This document shows, in pieces, positions 18,404-28,663 of a stretch of DNA of 38,910 nucleotides; position 1 is the first letter of the stretch; every line of letters starts with the position of its first letter. The DNA comes from an uncultured SAR86 cluster bacterium (GTDB lineage Bacteria; Pseudomonadota; Gammaproteobacteria; Magnimaribacterales; D2472). The DNA lies in the NCBI GenBank assembly GCA_902509555.1, contig CABWYS010000006.1:1-38910 (forward strand). Direction: 5' to 3'. The translations under genes and the position numbers were made by a program. The notes beneath the pieces were generated by a model, which did not search any database, was not told the origin of the DNA, and was given only the letters and a program-made list of their open reading frames with translations.

Positions 18404-19189
18404 ATGTTACAAAATAAAAAAATTCTAATAGCAGGGCTTGCTAATAAACACTCTATAGCCGCTGGCATAGCTCATGCAATGCACGCTCAAGGAGCAGAGC
18501 TAGCTTTTACATATCAAAGCGAGAGATTAAAAGGAAACGTAGAAAAGATAGCAGCAGAGCTTGGTTCTGATTTATTGTTTGAATGCGATGTTGCATCTGA
18601 CGAGAGCATTGCAAACATGTACCAAGAATTATCACAAAAATGGAAATCTTTTGATGGTTTTGTTCACTCTATTGGGTTTGCCCCAGCAAATGAATTAGAA
18701 GGCAGCTTTATTGATGCCGCAACTAGAGAAGGCTTTCAGATAGCTCATGATATTAGTTCGTACAGTTTTACTGCTATGGCTAAGGGGGCAAAACCAATGC
18801 TGAATGAGAACTCAGCTCTTTTAACTCTGACATATTTGGGGTCCATGCAATCTCTTCCAAATTACAATGTTATGGGTCTTGCTAAGGCAAGCTTAGAAGC
18901 AAATACCAGATTTCTTGCTGCTGCAATGGGGCCAGACGGCATAAGAGTCAATGCAATATCAGCTGGACCTATTAAAACCCTTGCAGCAATGGGTGTAAAA
19001 AACTTTAGAAAAATGCTAACCAATTATGCAAACAGAGCTCCTTTAAGAAGAGCTGTTACAACTCTAGAGGTAGGCAATGTTGCAGCTTTTTTATGCTCAG
19101 ATCTTGCTAGTGGAGTCACGGGTGAAATAACCTATGTGGATGGAGGCTTTAATACAGCCGCCATGTCCATAGAAGAGTATGCTGATTAA
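18404..19189 (+). CDS. fabI: Enoyl-[acyl-carrier-protein] reductase (NADH)
   Basis: FabI, catalysing the last reduction of each fatty-acid elongation cycle. With the ATG at 18404 the protein is 261 residues (E. coli 262) and starts [19 protein letters not shown], matching the family N-terminus. An in-frame ATG at 18380 would add eight unconserved residues and has no ribosome site, whereas AAGG lies upstream of 18404. The active-site residues are Tyr144 (TYLGSM), Tyr154 and Lys161 ([11 protein letters not shown]). It stands alone between divergent receptor and convergent ppiD genes; its TAA shares a TTAA with the ppiD stop. Confidence 0.95.
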   Translation: MLQNKKILIAGLANKHSIAAGIAHAMHAQGAELAFTYQSERLKGNVEKIAAELGSDLLFECDVASDESIANMYQELSQKWKSFDGFVHSIGFAPANELEGSFIDAATREGFQIAHDISSYSFTAMAKGAKPMLNENSALLTLTYLGSMQSLPNYNVMGLAKASLEANTRFLAAAMGPDGIRVNAISAGPIKTLAAMGVKNFRKMLTNYANRAPLRRAVTTLEVGNVAAFLCSDLASGVTGEITYVDGGFNTAAMSIEEYAD

Positions 19190-21048
19190 TTCGAGGTAAG
19201 ATTTTCTAAACGAACTCTTTGCCCTTCTTTAAAAGCTCGATCAATAAATCCTGAAAACTGCTGAGTTAAACTTTCATTATAGAAACCCTGATACTGCTCA
19301 ACTGACTCTGAAAGGTCTTCAATTTGTGGCACAGACTCATTTGAGGACTTTGCCCAATATCGATCTCCATTAAAAGCTTCATTTGCAACCAGAGAACCTA
19401 TAGGTGATTCAAATGTTGAATTAATAATCTCCGATGGAAGCAATGAAGAAAATCTTTTAACAGCCTTATAGCTTTCTTGTGAAAAGGCATTTAGATTTGG
19501 TAATGTGTTCTTACCATCAATAACACCTTCTGCATCTTTTACAAAATCATTGATAATCATGTTTGCTTTCTCGTTGCGCACTTCTTGAATAGCTAAGTCA
19601 GCAACATCAGTAAAAGGTTGAACAGCTGGCTGAAGTACCTGGGTCATCATCACAAAAGCATAGCTTTCATTGCCCTCAAAAATTTCAATTTTATTTGGCA
19701 ACACAGAAGAATCGAATAATTGTGACGATGTAACATTGGCAAACCCATTCAATTCAATGCTTTCAATATCCTGCAAACCAGTAACTTGAATTGAAGCATC
19801 GATGGAATCAGCCAGAGCATTTAAAGTCCCTCCTGCAAGCGCCAATGATTCCAATTCTAGGAAATCATCCTGCATCAGAGCCAACGCTTCAGCGTCAACA
19901 AGCTCATTTAATAATTCCTTAGACATTTCTGCTTTAGTTTTAATTTGGGGTTTAATGACTTCGGTTAATTTTAAAATATGCAATGAGTCCTCAAGCTCAA
20001 TAATTGAACTTATGGAGTTAAGCTGCATTGATAGTATTGCGCTTTCAAACTCTTCGGGGAAAGCATCGCCAGATGATAGGCCTAAATCACCGCCAGTATC
20101 TTTTGAGGCTAGATCTTCGCTAGATTTAGATACTGCATCTTCGAATGAGACTTCTTTTGATTGAATGCTTTCATATATAGAGTTAATTTCTTTATAAGCT
20201 AGGGATGAACTTTCATAATTAGATTTTTCGATCATTAGATGAGAAATTCGATTTTGTATTTGCCCTTCAACGTTGCTTAGGTAGTCTGCATAAGCCTCGT
20301 CAATATAATCTTCAGGAACTTGAACTTGCTCTTTGTATGCATCATAAGTTAGAACAAGATATGAGAAGTCTCTTTGTTCGTTAGAAAGAAATAAAAAAGG
20401 GTTGCTATCATAAAATTGTTGTCCCTCTTCTAGGCTAGCTTCTTGTTGACTGACCAGTATATTCTTATCTACTTTGATAAAGTCTATGTCTCTTGAGGTT
20501 TCAAGCATCGAGGCTAAGCCTTCTATTTCAGCATCAATTGGAAAAGCAGTGACCCCCATAGCTGAGACCAGTTTATCTAATGATAGGGTCTCCCTTACAA
20601 GCTCAATGTACTCTTCGGGAGTCCAACCATTGGCTCTGATAGTAGATTCAAAAAGCATTTGATCAAAACCATTTTCACCTTGAAAAGTATCAATGTTTAT
20701 TACTTCTTGTTTTGCTGTTTTCTCAGAAACGATCAGACCAAGTTTTCTGGTTTGAGAAAGAAGAGTTTTTTGATTAATAATTTCATTTTTAATTAACCCA
20801 AGAGAAACTTCTTCATCTAAATCGTCTAGAGAAAAATCTTCACCATAAATAGATTTAAGTCTTTGGGAGACTTGATTGGTTGCAAGGTTCACATCCATCT
20901 GAGATACAGGCTCGCCATTCACAGTTCCAAAAGTTGCAGTAATTGTGCCAAAAGACTGTGAGCCTAGAAATACAAATGGTATTGCAAGAAGAGCTGTAAT
21001 AACTATAACTCGTTTACCTGACAGAAAGTTTCTAAGTGACTCTAACAT
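19186..21048 (-). CDS. ppiD: Periplasmic folding chaperone / peptidyl-prolyl isomerase PpiD
   Basis: A SurA_N-type protein of about 620 residues (E. coli PpiD 623), anchored in the inner membrane by one N-terminal span ([16 protein letters not shown]), with the bulk in the periplasm. The chaperone segment follows ([14 protein letters not shown]), then a parvulin-like domain ([10 protein letters not shown] to [19 protein letters not shown]) around residues 270-370, then a C-terminal chaperone region. I take the ATG at 21048 ([13 protein letters not shown]), which fits the family N-terminus and has AGAGGA upstream, rather than the ATG at 21078. It is downstream of hup, as in E. coli, but a terminator (21087-21116) separates them, so expression is probably partly independent. 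Confidence 0.88.
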   Translation of the reverse strand: MLESLRNFLSGKRVIVITALLAIPFVFLGSQSFGTITATFGTVNGEPVSQMDVNLATNQVSQRLKSIYGEDFSLDDLDEEVSLGLIKNEIINQKTLLSQTRKLGLIVSEKTAKQEVINIDTFQGENGFDQMLFESTIRANGWTPEEYIELVRETLSLDKLVSAMGVTAFPIDAEIEGLASMLETSRDIDFIKVDKNILVSQQEASLEEGQQFYDSNPFLFLSNEQRDFSYLVLTYDAYKEQVQVPEDYIDEAYADYLSNVEGQIQNRISHLMIEKSNYESSSLAYKEINSIYESIQSKEVSFEDAVSKSSEDLASKDTGGDLGLSSGDAFPEEFESAILSMQLNSISSIIELEDSLHILKLTEVIKPQIKTKAEMSKELLNELVDAEALALMQDDFLELESLALAGGTLNALADSIDASIQVTGLQDIESIELNGFANVTSSQLFDSSVLPNKIEIFEGNESYAFVMMTQVLQPAVQPFTDVADLAIQEVRNEKANMIINDFVKDAEGVIDGKNTLPNLNAFSQESYKAVKRFSSLLPSEIINSTFESPIGSLVANEAFNGDRYWAKSSNESVPQIEDLSESVEQYQGFYNESLTQQFSGFIDRAFKEGQRVRLENLTSN

Positions 21049-21086
21049 TTGAACTTCATCCTCTTTAAAAGCTAACAATCATACAT

Positions 21087-21116
21087 AAAAAAAGGGTGCT
21101 TATGCACCCTTTTTTT
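21087..21116 (-). terminator. Rho-independent terminator after hup
   Basis: An inverted repeat GGGTGC / GCACCC, loop TTAT on the plus strand, extended by seven A:T pairs on each side. It follows the hup stop by 24 bp and would end the hup message before ppiD. The symmetric A/T tracts make it potentially bidirectional. Confidence 0.9.
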
Positions 21117-21140
21117 AAAGACCTTTGTATCTAAAGTTAA

Positions 21141-21419
21141 TTAAGAGTTTTTAACTTTATCTTTTAATCCTTTACCAGCTTTAAAGCCTGGAACTTTTGA
21201 TGCTGCAATATGCATTGAAGCACCTGTTTGTGGATTTCTTCCTTCTCTAGCAGCTCTATGTCTAACTGAAAAAGTTCCAAAACCTACAAGCGAAACTGAG
21301 TCGCCGTTACCTAACGCATCACCGATTGAATCTAAAACCGCATCAACAGCTCTTCCAGCTGAAGCTTTGGTAACGTCTGCTGATGAAGCAACTGCATCTA
21401 CTAAGTCTGATTTATTCAT
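21141..21419 (-). CDS. hupB: DNA-binding protein HU
   Basis: A 92-residue histone-like protein that bends and compacts DNA as a dimer. It has the HU start [11 protein letters not shown], the core [22 protein letters not shown] (the HU/IHF signature), and the end [15 protein letters not shown]. It follows lon directly, the usual gammaproteobacterial hupB position. It has its own promoter (21456-21484), an AGGAGA ribosome site close to the ATG, and a terminator, which suits a very abundant protein. IHF subunits are excluded by the context and by the HU-type C-terminus. Confidence 0.95.
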   Translation of the reverse strand: MNKSDLVDAVASSADVTKASAGRAVDAVLDSIGDALGNGDSVSLVGFGTFSVRHRAAREGRNPQTGASMHIAASKVPGFKAGKGLKDKVKNS

Positions 21420-21455
21420 TGAATTCTCCTCTGGTTAATTAATGTACCTAAGCCT

Positions 21456-21484
21456 ATGAAAAGCTATCACAGAAGAAATGTCAA
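21456..21484 (-). promoter_or_regulatory. Sigma70-type hup promoter
   Basis: On the minus strand TTGACA (21484-21479), 17 bases, then TTTCAT (21461-21456), a 4/6 -10. It lies in the lon-hup gap just after the lon stop and gives a leader of about 30 bases before the ATG. Confidence 0.6.
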
Positions 21485-21499
21485 GCTTTAAAACCTATT

Positions 21500-23911
21500 C
21501 TAATGGGGTTTTCTGGAAGTTGCTCTAGCGCTAGATTGTTTTGGTTTGCTAAGACTTTTAGAACTTCTTCTTTTTTTAATTGGTTTTGGTTCGGAAGTAA
21601 GAGCTTGAGTGATGGCTTCATCGACCCATCTCACGGGAAAAATCTCTAATGCATGTGTAATTTGGGATGGTATTTCTCTCAAATCGGCAGCATTATCTTC
21701 CGGGATAATAACTCTCTTTATACCTCCGCGTTTAGCGGCTAGTAACTTTTCTTTTAGGCCACCGATTTTTGTTACTTGGCCATGCAATGTAATTTCGCCT
21801 GTCATGGCGGTATCTGATCTCACAGGTATTCCTGTGAAAACTGAGATCATTGCTGTACACATTCCAACTCCAGCACTGGGCCCGTCTTTTGGAGTGGCTC
21901 CATCAGGAACATGAATATGAACATCAAATTTTTCATAAAAATTAATAGGGATACCTAATTTTTCTGATCTAGATCTCACAACTGTTAAAGCGGCCTGAAT
22001 GGATTCCTGCATCACGTCGCCCAAAGAACCAGTTTTAATTACCTGCCCTTTTCCAGGCACGTATGACGATTCAATGGTTAACAACTCGCCGCCAACTTCA
22101 GTCCATGCCAACCCAGCAACTTTACCCACAATGTCCTCAACATCGGCCTCACCAAATTTAAATTTAGGAACACCGCAATATTTTTCTAAATTCTTTGGAG
22201 TAATATTTATTGAAGATTTAATTTTTTTAGGATCTACTAGCACCCTCTCTTTAACTGACTTTCTAAAAATCTTTGCAATCTGTCTTTCGAGGCCTCTCAC
22301 CCCCGCCTCTCTCGTATAGTAACGCACTATGTCCAATATAGATTTATCACTAAGTTTAACCTCTTTCTCTTCAAGCCCATTTCTTTCAAGCTGCTTAGGA
22401 ATTAAATATTGTTTTGCTATATTTAATTTTTCATCCTCTATGTAGCCAGGCAACCTAATAATCTCCATGCGATCAAGCAATGGACCAGGTATGTTTAAAC
22501 TGTTGGCAGTACAAACAAACATTACCTCTGAGAGATCAAAATCTACTTCTAAATAATGATCTGAAAATGTATTATTTTGCTCTGGATCTAAAACCTCTAA
22601 TAGGGCTGACGCAGGATCGCCTCGGTGATCCATGCCCATTTTATCAATCTCATCTAAAAGAAATAATGGATTTTTTACTTCAACTTTTGAAAGCTTTTGA
22701 ATAATTTTTCCTGGCATAGATCCAATGTAGGTTCTTCGATGCCCTCTAATTTCTGCCTCGTCCCTAACTCCACCCAATGACATTCTGGCAAATTTTCTAT
22801 TCGTCGCCCTTGCAATAGATTTTCCAAGAGAAGTTTTTCCAACTCCAGGGGGGCCAACTAAACACAAGACCGGGGCTTTTAATTTTTTAACTCTTTGCTG
22901 AACTGCTAAATATTCTAGAATTCTCTCTTTCACTTCGTCTAAGCCAAAGTGATCTTCGTTGAGAATTTCTATTGCTGAATTTAAGTTTGATTTGACTTTG
23001 CTTCTTTTCTTCCAAGGAATACCAGTTAACCAATCTAAGTAAGAGCGCACAACTGATGCCTCTGCTGACATAGGAGACATTTGCTTGAACTTGGTAAATT
23101 CATTGTTTGCTTTTTTTAATGCCTCTTTTGACATACCAGCCTTGGCAATATCATCTTCTAATTGCGAAATTTCATCGCCCTCTTCACTAATATCTCCTAA
23201 CTCTTTTTGAGCAGCTTTGATTTGCTCATTTAAATAATACTCTCGTTGAGATTTTTCCATTTGCCCTTTAACTCTATTTCGAATTCTTTTATCGACATCC
23301 ATTACATCTAATTGAGACTCTATATAAGCTATAAGAATTTCAGCTCTAAGCTGAAAGTCAGCCGTCTCAAGAATTTCTTGCTTTTGCTTAATTTCCATCG
23401 GCAAATGGCCGGCTATTGAATCAATAATTCTAGATAAATCATCCAAAGCATCAATTGAAGCGAGAACTTCTGGAGCAATTTTCTTAGTAATTTTTATAAA
23501 ATCGTGGAACTTAGCCTTGATAAACCTTGCAAGATTTTCTCCATCTTTTGAATCAATCGTAGACTCAGCAATAAGACTTACTCTCACTTTAGAAAATTTT
23601 GAATCTGACTCTAATGAGTCCATTTGAGCTCTATGGGAACCCTCAACCAAGACTTTCACAGTTCCATCCGGTAATTTTATTAATTGCAAAATATTAGCAA
23701 TAGTTGCGACCTTAAATAAATCATCAAACAAGGGGGCATCTAGAGAACCATCTTTTTGCGCAGCTAAAATAATTTTCTTTTCACCAGCCATGGCTGCATT
23801 TAAGGCGTTGATAGATTTATTCCTGCCAACAAATAATGTTGAAACTACGCCTGGAAATACTACAACGTCTCTTAGAGGAATAAGTGGAAGATCATATTTA
23901 ATAGTAGCCAT
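21500..23911 (-). CDS. lon: ATP-dependent protease Lon
   Basis: An 803-residue LonA (E. coli 784). The N-terminal substrate-binding domain runs to about residue 300, followed by the AAA+ module with Walker A GPPGVGKT (353-360) and Walker B LFLLDEIDK. The protease domain has the dyad Ser679 (KDGPSAGVG) and Lys722 (GGLKEKLL), with the same numbering as E. coli. The last ~25 residues are a Lys/Arg/Ser-rich tail (KKRRSSKS ... RKPH) beyond the protease fold, longer than in E. coli. It follows clpX by 30 bp in the tig-clpP-clpX-lon-hup order. No good Shine-Dalgarno is visible before the ATG. Confidence 0.97.
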   Translation of the reverse strand: MATIKYDLPLIPLRDVVVFPGVVSTLFVGRNKSINALNAAMAGEKKIILAAQKDGSLDAPLFDDLFKVATIANILQLIKLPDGTVKVLVEGSHRAQMDSLESDSKFSKVRVSLIAESTIDSKDGENLARFIKAKFHDFIKITKKIAPEVLASIDALDDLSRIIDSIAGHLPMEIKQKQEILETADFQLRAEILIAYIESQLDVMDVDKRIRNRVKGQMEKSQREYYLNEQIKAAQKELGDISEEGDEISQLEDDIAKAGMSKEALKKANNEFTKFKQMSPMSAEASVVRSYLDWLTGIPWKKRSKVKSNLNSAIEILNEDHFGLDEVKERILEYLAVQQRVKKLKAPVLCLVGPPGVGKTSLGKSIARATNRKFARMSLGGVRDEAEIRGHRRTYIGSMPGKIIQKLSKVEVKNPLFLLDEIDKMGMDHRGDPASALLEVLDPEQNNTFSDHYLEVDFDLSEVMFVCTANSLNIPGPLLDRMEIIRLPGYIEDEKLNIAKQYLIPKQLERNGLEEKEVKLSDKSILDIVRYYTREAGVRGLERQIAKIFRKSVKERVLVDPKKIKSSINITPKNLEKYCGVPKFKFGEADVEDIVGKVAGLAWTEVGGELLTIESSYVPGKGQVIKTGSLGDVMQESIQAALTVVRSRSEKLGIPINFYEKFDVHIHVPDGATPKDGPSAGVGMCTAMISVFTGIPVRSDTAMTGEITLHGQVTKIGGLKEKLLAAKRGGIKRVIIPEDNAADLREIPSQITHALEIFPVRWVDEAITQALTSEPKPIKKRRSSKSLSKPKQSSARATSRKPH

Positions 23912-23941
23912 ATAAATATAATGAGGGAGAATTAATTAAAT

Positions 23942-25189
23942 TCAACCAGCAGAAGAAGATTTTTTCTTAGGAGATTTATACACCTTAATTGGATCTGTTG
24001 AATGCAAAACAGAGTTCTCATCCACGATCACTTTCTCTAAATCTATATTTGGAAGTTCAAACATTGTATCCATTAAGAGTTCTTCCATGATGGATCTTAA
24101 ACCCCTTGCACCTGTTTTTCTCTTGAGTGCTCTCTTTGCAATCTCAAGCAAGGCTTCAGTTCGAAAATCTAATTCAACCTCATCAATATCAAACAAGTAT
24201 TTGTATTGGTTGACCAGTGCATTTTTTGGCTCTTGAAGAATTCTTACCAATGCATCCTCGTCAAGCTCGTGAAGGGTTGAAATAACTGGTAATCTGCCAA
24301 CAAATTCTGGAATCAAACCAAATTTAACTAAATCTTCTGGTTCTAAAGTTTCTACAATGGAAGCAACAGATGTCTGGGTATCTTTAACAGCAGCACCAAA
24401 CCCAATGCCTGAGTTGTCTGTTCGATGCTTAATAACCTCATCAATACCAGAAAAAGCTCCGCCACATATAAATAATATATTAGAAGTGTCAATCTGAATG
24501 AATTCTTGTTGTGGATGCTTTCTTCCTCCTTGAGGGGGAATTGAGGCAACTGTTCCTTCTATTAATTTGAGCAAAGCTTGTTGTACGCCCTCACCAGATA
24601 CATCTCTGGTAATAGAAGGGTTGTCTGATTTTCGAGCAATCTTATCGATCTCATCGATATAGACAATTCCAAGAGCGGCTTTATCAGGATCGTAATCACA
24701 TTTTTGCAGAAGCTTCTGAATAATATTCTCAACATCTTCACCAACATATCCAGCTTCAGTTAAGGTCGTTGCATCCGCAATAGTAAATGGAACGTTTAGC
24801 ACTCTTGCCAAAGTTTGAGCTAAAAGGGTTTTGCCGCTACCGGTTGGTCCAAGTAACAGAACATTACTTTTTTGTAACTCTATCTCATCTTTTTTGGCAT
24901 TAGATCTTAAGCGTTTATAGTGATTGTAAACAGCAACTGAAAGGGTCTTTTTAGCCTTTTCTTGACCTATTACGTAATCATCAAGCTTCTTAAATATCTC
25001 TAGAGGAGATGGCAAAACATCAAGAACCTCTTCATCATCAGCTTTGACCTCCTCTTCTATAATGTCATTGCAAAGGTCGACGCACTCGTCGCAGATGTAA
25101 ACACTCGGCCCAGCAATAAGCTTACGAACTTCTTCTTGGCCTTTGCCGCAGAAAGTGCAAGATAATTTATTGCTGTCTTTATTTTCCAT
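23942..25189 (-). CDS. clpX: ClpXP protease ATPase subunit ClpX
   Basis: A 415-residue AAA+ unfoldase that recognises substrates and feeds them to ClpP. The N-terminal zinc-binding domain has Cys11, Cys14, Cys33 and Cys36. Walker A is GPTGSGKT (113-120 region), Walker [11 protein letters not shown], and the pore loop GYVGEDVE is present. The IGF-type ClpP-docking loop reads SGIGFGAAV. The ATG lies inside the end of clpP (11 bp overlap), so the two subunits are translationally linked. Length and order are as in E. coli. Confidence 0.97.
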   Translation of the reverse strand: MENKDSNKLSCTFCGKGQEEVRKLIAGPSVYICDECVDLCNDIIEEEVKADDEEVLDVLPSPLEIFKKLDDYVIGQEKAKKTLSVAVYNHYKRLRSNAKKDEIELQKSNVLLLGPTGSGKTLLAQTLARVLNVPFTIADATTLTEAGYVGEDVENIIQKLLQKCDYDPDKAALGIVYIDEIDKIARKSDNPSITRDVSGEGVQQALLKLIEGTVASIPPQGGRKHPQQEFIQIDTSNILFICGGAFSGIDEVIKHRTDNSGIGFGAAVKDTQTSVASIVETLEPEDLVKFGLIPEFVGRLPVISTLHELDEDALVRILQEPKNALVNQYKYLFDIDEVELDFRTEALLEIAKRALKRKTGARGLRSIMEELLMDTMFELPNIDLEKVIVDENSVLHSTDPIKVYKSPKKKSSSAG

Positions 25190-25793
25190 TTGTAGTTGGC
25201 CTGCTCTCTAATATTTCATCGATTATGCCATAGGTCTTAGCTTCTTTAGCATTCAAAAAATTATCTCTATCAGTGTCTTGTTCAACTTTCTTTAAAGTTT
25301 TGCCGGTATGCTTGGAAAGTATTTCATTCACTTTTTGTTTAACCAGAAGCATTTCCTTTGCATGTATTTCGAAATCAGAAGCTTGGCCTTGAAACCCACC
25401 GAGTGGTTGATGAATCATGATTCGTGAATTTGTTAATGCAAATCTTTTGCCTTGTTCTCCGCCAGCAAGTAAAAGTGATCCCATGCTTGCGGCTTGACCG
25501 ATACACAATGTTGAAACCTCAGGAGCAATAAATTGCATGGTATCGTAAATGGCTAGTCCTGAGGAAATTACGCCTCCAGGGGAATTTATATAAATGCTAA
25601 TATCTTTTTCTGGATTTTCTGATTCTAAAAATAGAAGCTGTGCAACAACTAAATTAGAGATGTAGTCATCTATAGGGCCGGATAAAAAAATGATTCTTTC
25701 TTTTAAGAGTCGTGAATATATATCAAAGGCACGCTCCCCACGAGGAGTCTGCTCTACAACCATCGGCACCAAGCCAGAATTTATTTTTTCCAT
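25179..25793 (-). CDS. clpP: ClpXP protease proteolytic subunit ClpP
   Basis: A 204-residue serine peptidase subunit forming the tetradecameric barrel. The catalytic triad is Ser103 (GQAASMGS), His128 (MIHQPLGG) and Asp177 (TDRDNF). The conserved YINSPGG and the N-terminal segment ([14 protein letters not shown]) with its probable propeptide cleavage region are present. It starts 3 bp after the tig stop and overlaps clpX by 11 bp, so tig, clpP and clpX are probably one transcript. Confidence 0.97.
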   Translation of the reverse strand: MEKINSGLVPMVVEQTPRGERAFDIYSRLLKERIIFLSGPIDDYISNLVVAQLLFLESENPEKDISIYINSPGGVISSGLAIYDTMQFIAPEVSTLCIGQAASMGSLLLAGGEQGKRFALTNSRIMIHQPLGGFQGQASDFEIHAKEMLLVKQKVNEILSKHTGKTLKKVEQDTDRDNFLNAKEAKTYGIIDEILESRPTTNGK

Positions 25794-25796
25794 AAT

Positions 25797-27098
25797 TTAT
25801 TTATTTGCTAGTTCTGAAAATTTTATCACCTTTACCTTAGATTTAAGGGCAGAATCTAATTTTTCAATAAGCAGGTTTTCTAAAATTACCATTCTATACT
25901 GATCAAGCTGCTGAGGTTGACTCTGAATCCAAGATCTAAATTGCTCAGCATCTTTGTACTTCTCCGCTTCTTCATCGATGAAAGCATTTAAATCATCTTC
26001 TTTGACTTCAAGCTCATATTTTTGTATCAAGGCTGAAAACAAGAGATCCAACCTCACTCTTTTTTCAGCATTTTCTTGAAACTCCTCAACTGGAAAAAGA
26101 TCTTCAGCGGAATTTTCAGCAGTTTGCCCCATTCGCATTAATGAATCCTTTCGCATTAATTCTGCCTGCTCCTTAACCGTAGCATTTGGAACTTTAAAAT
26201 CATTGCTCTCTAGTAATGTTTCATAAATAGATTCCTTGGTAAGAGATTTCTCTTGTTGCTCTATTTCTCCTTCCATTCGTTTTGAAATCTCTGAGCGGAA
26301 ACTTTCTTCATCGGTTACATCTTGCATTGCAAGCTTTTCAAAAAGCTCTTTATCAATTTTAGCTTTATGCATCTCTTGCACTTCATGGACAGTAATAAAG
26401 AATTCAGCTTCCTTGCCTGCTAAATCTTTTTTAAAATAGTCTTCAGGGAAATTAGTTTTAAATGAAAAACTGTCTCCAGATTTCTTACCAACCAAGTTGT
26501 CCTCAAACCCAGGGATCATGGATTTTGAACCGAGAATCAATTTAAAATCTTTAGATTCATTTCCTTCAAAACCCTCGCCATCAATTTTCCCTTCAAAATC
26601 AATCACTACTTGGTCTTGGTCTTCAGCGGCCCTCTCAACTTTTTGCCACTCGCAATAGCGTTCCAAAATATCATTAATTGCAAGATCAAGATCTGAGTCA
26701 TCCATGGTGATTTCAGATTTTTCAAAACTTTTCCACCTTGAAATCTTTGGTTTGATCTCTGGAAAAACTTCGAAAACTGCTGAGTAGGATACAGGCTTAG
26801 TAGGCTCTTCACTCTCAATACTAATTGCAGGTGATGACGCAGGTTTAATGCTCTGTTCTTGAAGTTCTTTTGGATAGCTTTCTTGTATAAGTTCATTTAA
26901 AACTTCGTAATGAATAGAGTCGCCATAACGCTGCTTTAAAACATCATCGGGTACATTACCTTTCCTAAAACCATCAAGTTTTGCAGTTGATTTTATCTTT
27001 GAAAGCTTGCCACCATATTTTTTTTTATAATCCTCAACAGGAATTGAAACAGTAAGCTTGCGTTCTAAATCTTTAAGTTTTTTTATTTTACTACTCAT
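25797..27098 (-). CDS. tig: Trigger factor
   Basis: A 433-residue ribosome-associated chaperone and prolyl isomerase (E. coli 432). The N-terminal domain contains the ribosome-binding GFRKGNVP, the FKBP-type isomerase domain spans about residues 155-245 (QVVIDFEGKIDGEGFEG to FITVHEV), and the rest is the helical chaperone arm. It is the first protein gene of the tig-clpP-clpX-lon cluster and begins only 19 bp after the 3' end of tRNA-His, with no terminator between them, so the tRNA is probably processed from the same primary transcript. Confidence 0.96.
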   Translation of the reverse strand: MSSKIKKLKDLERKLTVSIPVEDYKKKYGGKLSKIKSTAKLDGFRKGNVPDDVLKQRYGDSIHYEVLNELIQESYPKELQEQSIKPASSPAISIESEEPTKPVSYSAVFEVFPEIKPKISRWKSFEKSEITMDDSDLDLAINDILERYCEWQKVERAAEDQDQVVIDFEGKIDGEGFEGNESKDFKLILGSKSMIPGFEDNLVGKKSGDSFSFKTNFPEDYFKKDLAGKEAEFFITVHEVQEMHKAKIDKELFEKLAMQDVTDEESFRSEISKRMEGEIEQQEKSLTKESIYETLLESNDFKVPNATVKEQAELMRKDSLMRMGQTAENSAEDLFPVEEFQENAEKRVRLDLLFSALIQKYELEVKEDDLNAFIDEEAEKYKDAEQFRSWIQSQPQQLDQYRMVILENLLIEKLDSALKSKVKVIKFSELANK

Positions 27099-27117
27099 TT
27101 TATTTATCTAATTTTAA

Positions 27118-27195
27118 TGGGGCGAGCGATGGGGTTCGAACCCACGGCCTCCGGAGCCACAATCCAGCGCTCTAACCAACTGAGCTACGCCCGCC
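27118..27195 (-). tRNA. tRNA-His (GTG)
   Basis: A complete cloverleaf on the minus strand. The 7-base anticodon loop TTGTGGC gives anticodon GTG. The acceptor GCGGGCG pairs with CGCTCGC (one G:T). The extra G at position -1, typical of tRNA-His, is encoded at 27195 and faces C73. The CCA end is encoded (27120-27118). A candidate -10 lies 12 bases upstream. Confidence 0.96.
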
Positions 27196-27207
27196 AAGAA
27201 ACGAAAC

Positions 27208-27213
27208 ATTATA
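27208..27213 (-). promoter_or_regulatory. Candidate -10 for tRNA-His and the tig operon
   Basis: A perfect TATAAT on the minus strand, 12 bases before the tRNA 5' end. No good -35 is visible. It lies in the 60 bp shared with the divergent glutamate dehydrogenase gene. Confidence 0.45.
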
Positions 27214-27226
27214 GATGTAAAAAGCA

Positions 27227-27232
27227 TATAAT
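27227..27232 (+). promoter_or_regulatory. Candidate -10 for the glutamate dehydrogenase gene
   Basis: A perfect TATAAT on the plus strand, 23 bases before the TTG start at 27256, with a weak -35 region that would overlap the divergent tRNA-His -10. Back-to-back promoters in so short a gap would interfere with each other. Confidence 0.35.
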
Positions 27233-27255
27233 AATATTTTTTTAAGAGGGATATT

Positions 27256-28659
27256 TTGGTTAATCAAGATTTTTTAAACAGTACAAATAAGCTATTTGAT
27301 CAAGCCTTAAGCTATACAGAAATTTCTCCTGATTTAGCGGCAAGAATTAGAGTTTGCAATTCAACTTATACGATCAATTTTGGTGTCAAGCTAAGAAATG
27401 AAATACATACATTTACTGGATGGCGTTCAGTCCACTCAGAGCATTTTGAACCAGCTAAAGGCGGAATTCGATATGACATCAATGCGTCTCAAGAAGAAGT
27501 TGAAGCTCTTGCAGCTCTCATGACTTATAAATGCGCAATTATAGAAGTGCCATATGGAGGCTCTAAGGGAGCCCTGAAAATCAATCCAAAAGATTGGAGT
27601 AAAGCTGAGATTGAAAAAATTACCAGAAGATTTGCCCAAGAGCTAATTAAACGCGACTTAATTCATCCCGCTCAAAATGTTCCAGCACCAGATGTGGGAA
27701 CAAGCGCAAATGAGATGGCCTGGATAGCAGATGAGTATAGGCGCATTTATCCCACTGACATTAATGCATTGGCATGTGTTACAGGGAAACCAACTCAAAA
27801 GGGAGGACTTGTAGGTCGATCAGAAGCAACTGGCAGAGGTGTTCAATATATAATTAGGGAATTCTTCCGACACGAGGATGACTATATAAAAGCAGGATTT
27901 AAAGGTGGTTTGAAAGATAAAAAGGTCTGCATTCAAGGGCTTGGAAATGTTGGTTATCATGCTGCAAAGTTTTTACAAGAAGATGATGAATGCAGAATAG
28001 TTTGCGTCATGGAGCACAATGGAGCAATTCTTAACCCTGATGGTTTAGATGTAGAAAAAATAAAACGGTATCTCTCTGAGCATGGAAGTTTTGAAGGCTG
28101 CAGTGAAGGCATGTTTGAAACCAACTCTTCAGATTTCTTATGTATGGAATGTGACATTCTTATTCCTGCTGCAAGAGAGAATGTTATTGATAAGTCCAAT
28201 GCCCTTGAAATAAAAGCCAAGCTAATTGTTGAAGCGGCAAATGGCCCTATTACATTTGAAGCAGATGAACTTTTAAACGAGCGCAATGTGACTATTATTC
28301 CCGATATCATTGCAAATGCTGGAGGGGTTGCAGTGAGCTATTTTGAATGGATACGTAATTTAAGACACATCCGCTTTGGCAGGCTAGAAAAAAGAAGAAA
28401 TGCTTTTCAGTTCGATACTCTCATTTCAGCCATTGAAACTATGACTGGTAAGGAAATGCCAGAGAAGTTTAAAGAACAATTTATTGAAGGTGTCAATGAG
28501 ATAGACTTGGTCAGATCTGGGCTTGACGACATTATGAGAGAAGCCTATCAAAAGATTAGAGACAGCATGGTAGAGAATGACATTCCCAATCTTCGCACTG
28601 CTGCATACAAAGTAGCATTAGATAGAATTGCTATAAGTTATGATTCAATTGGGCTATGA
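27256..28659 (+). CDS. gdhA: Glutamate dehydrogenase (Glu/Leu/Phe/Val dehydrogenase family)
   Basis: A 467-residue oxidoreductase interconverting glutamate and 2-oxoglutarate plus ammonium. The N-terminal dimerisation domain contains FEPAKGGIRYD and the family signature EVPYGGSKGALKINP with catalytic Lys104. The Rossmann nucleotide domain has IQGLGNVGYH near residue 220. The start is a TTG at 27256 with AAGAGGG a few bases before it; no ATG lies nearby in frame. The TTG may lower expression. Cofactor preference (NAD or NADP) is not certain from sequence; context of peptide and GGT genes suggests a catabolic role. Confidence 0.9.
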   Translation: MVNQDFLNSTNKLFDQALSYTEISPDLAARIRVCNSTYTINFGVKLRNEIHTFTGWRSVHSEHFEPAKGGIRYDINASQEEVEALAALMTYKCAIIEVPYGGSKGALKINPKDWSKAEIEKITRRFAQELIKRDLIHPAQNVPAPDVGTSANEMAWIADEYRRIYPTDINALACVTGKPTQKGGLVGRSEATGRGVQYIIREFFRHEDDYIKAGFKGGLKDKKVCIQGLGNVGYHAAKFLQEDDECRIVCVMEHNGAILNPDGLDVEKIKRYLSEHGSFEGCSEGMFETNSSDFLCMECDILIPAARENVIDKSNALEIKAKLIVEAANGPITFEADELLNERNVTIIPDIIANAGGVAVSYFEWIRNLRHIRFGRLEKRRNAFQFDTLISAIETMTGKEMPEKFKEQFIEGVNEIDLVRSGLDDIMREAYQKIRDSMVENDIPNLRTAAYKVALDRIAISYDSIGL

Positions 28660-28663
28660 GAAT

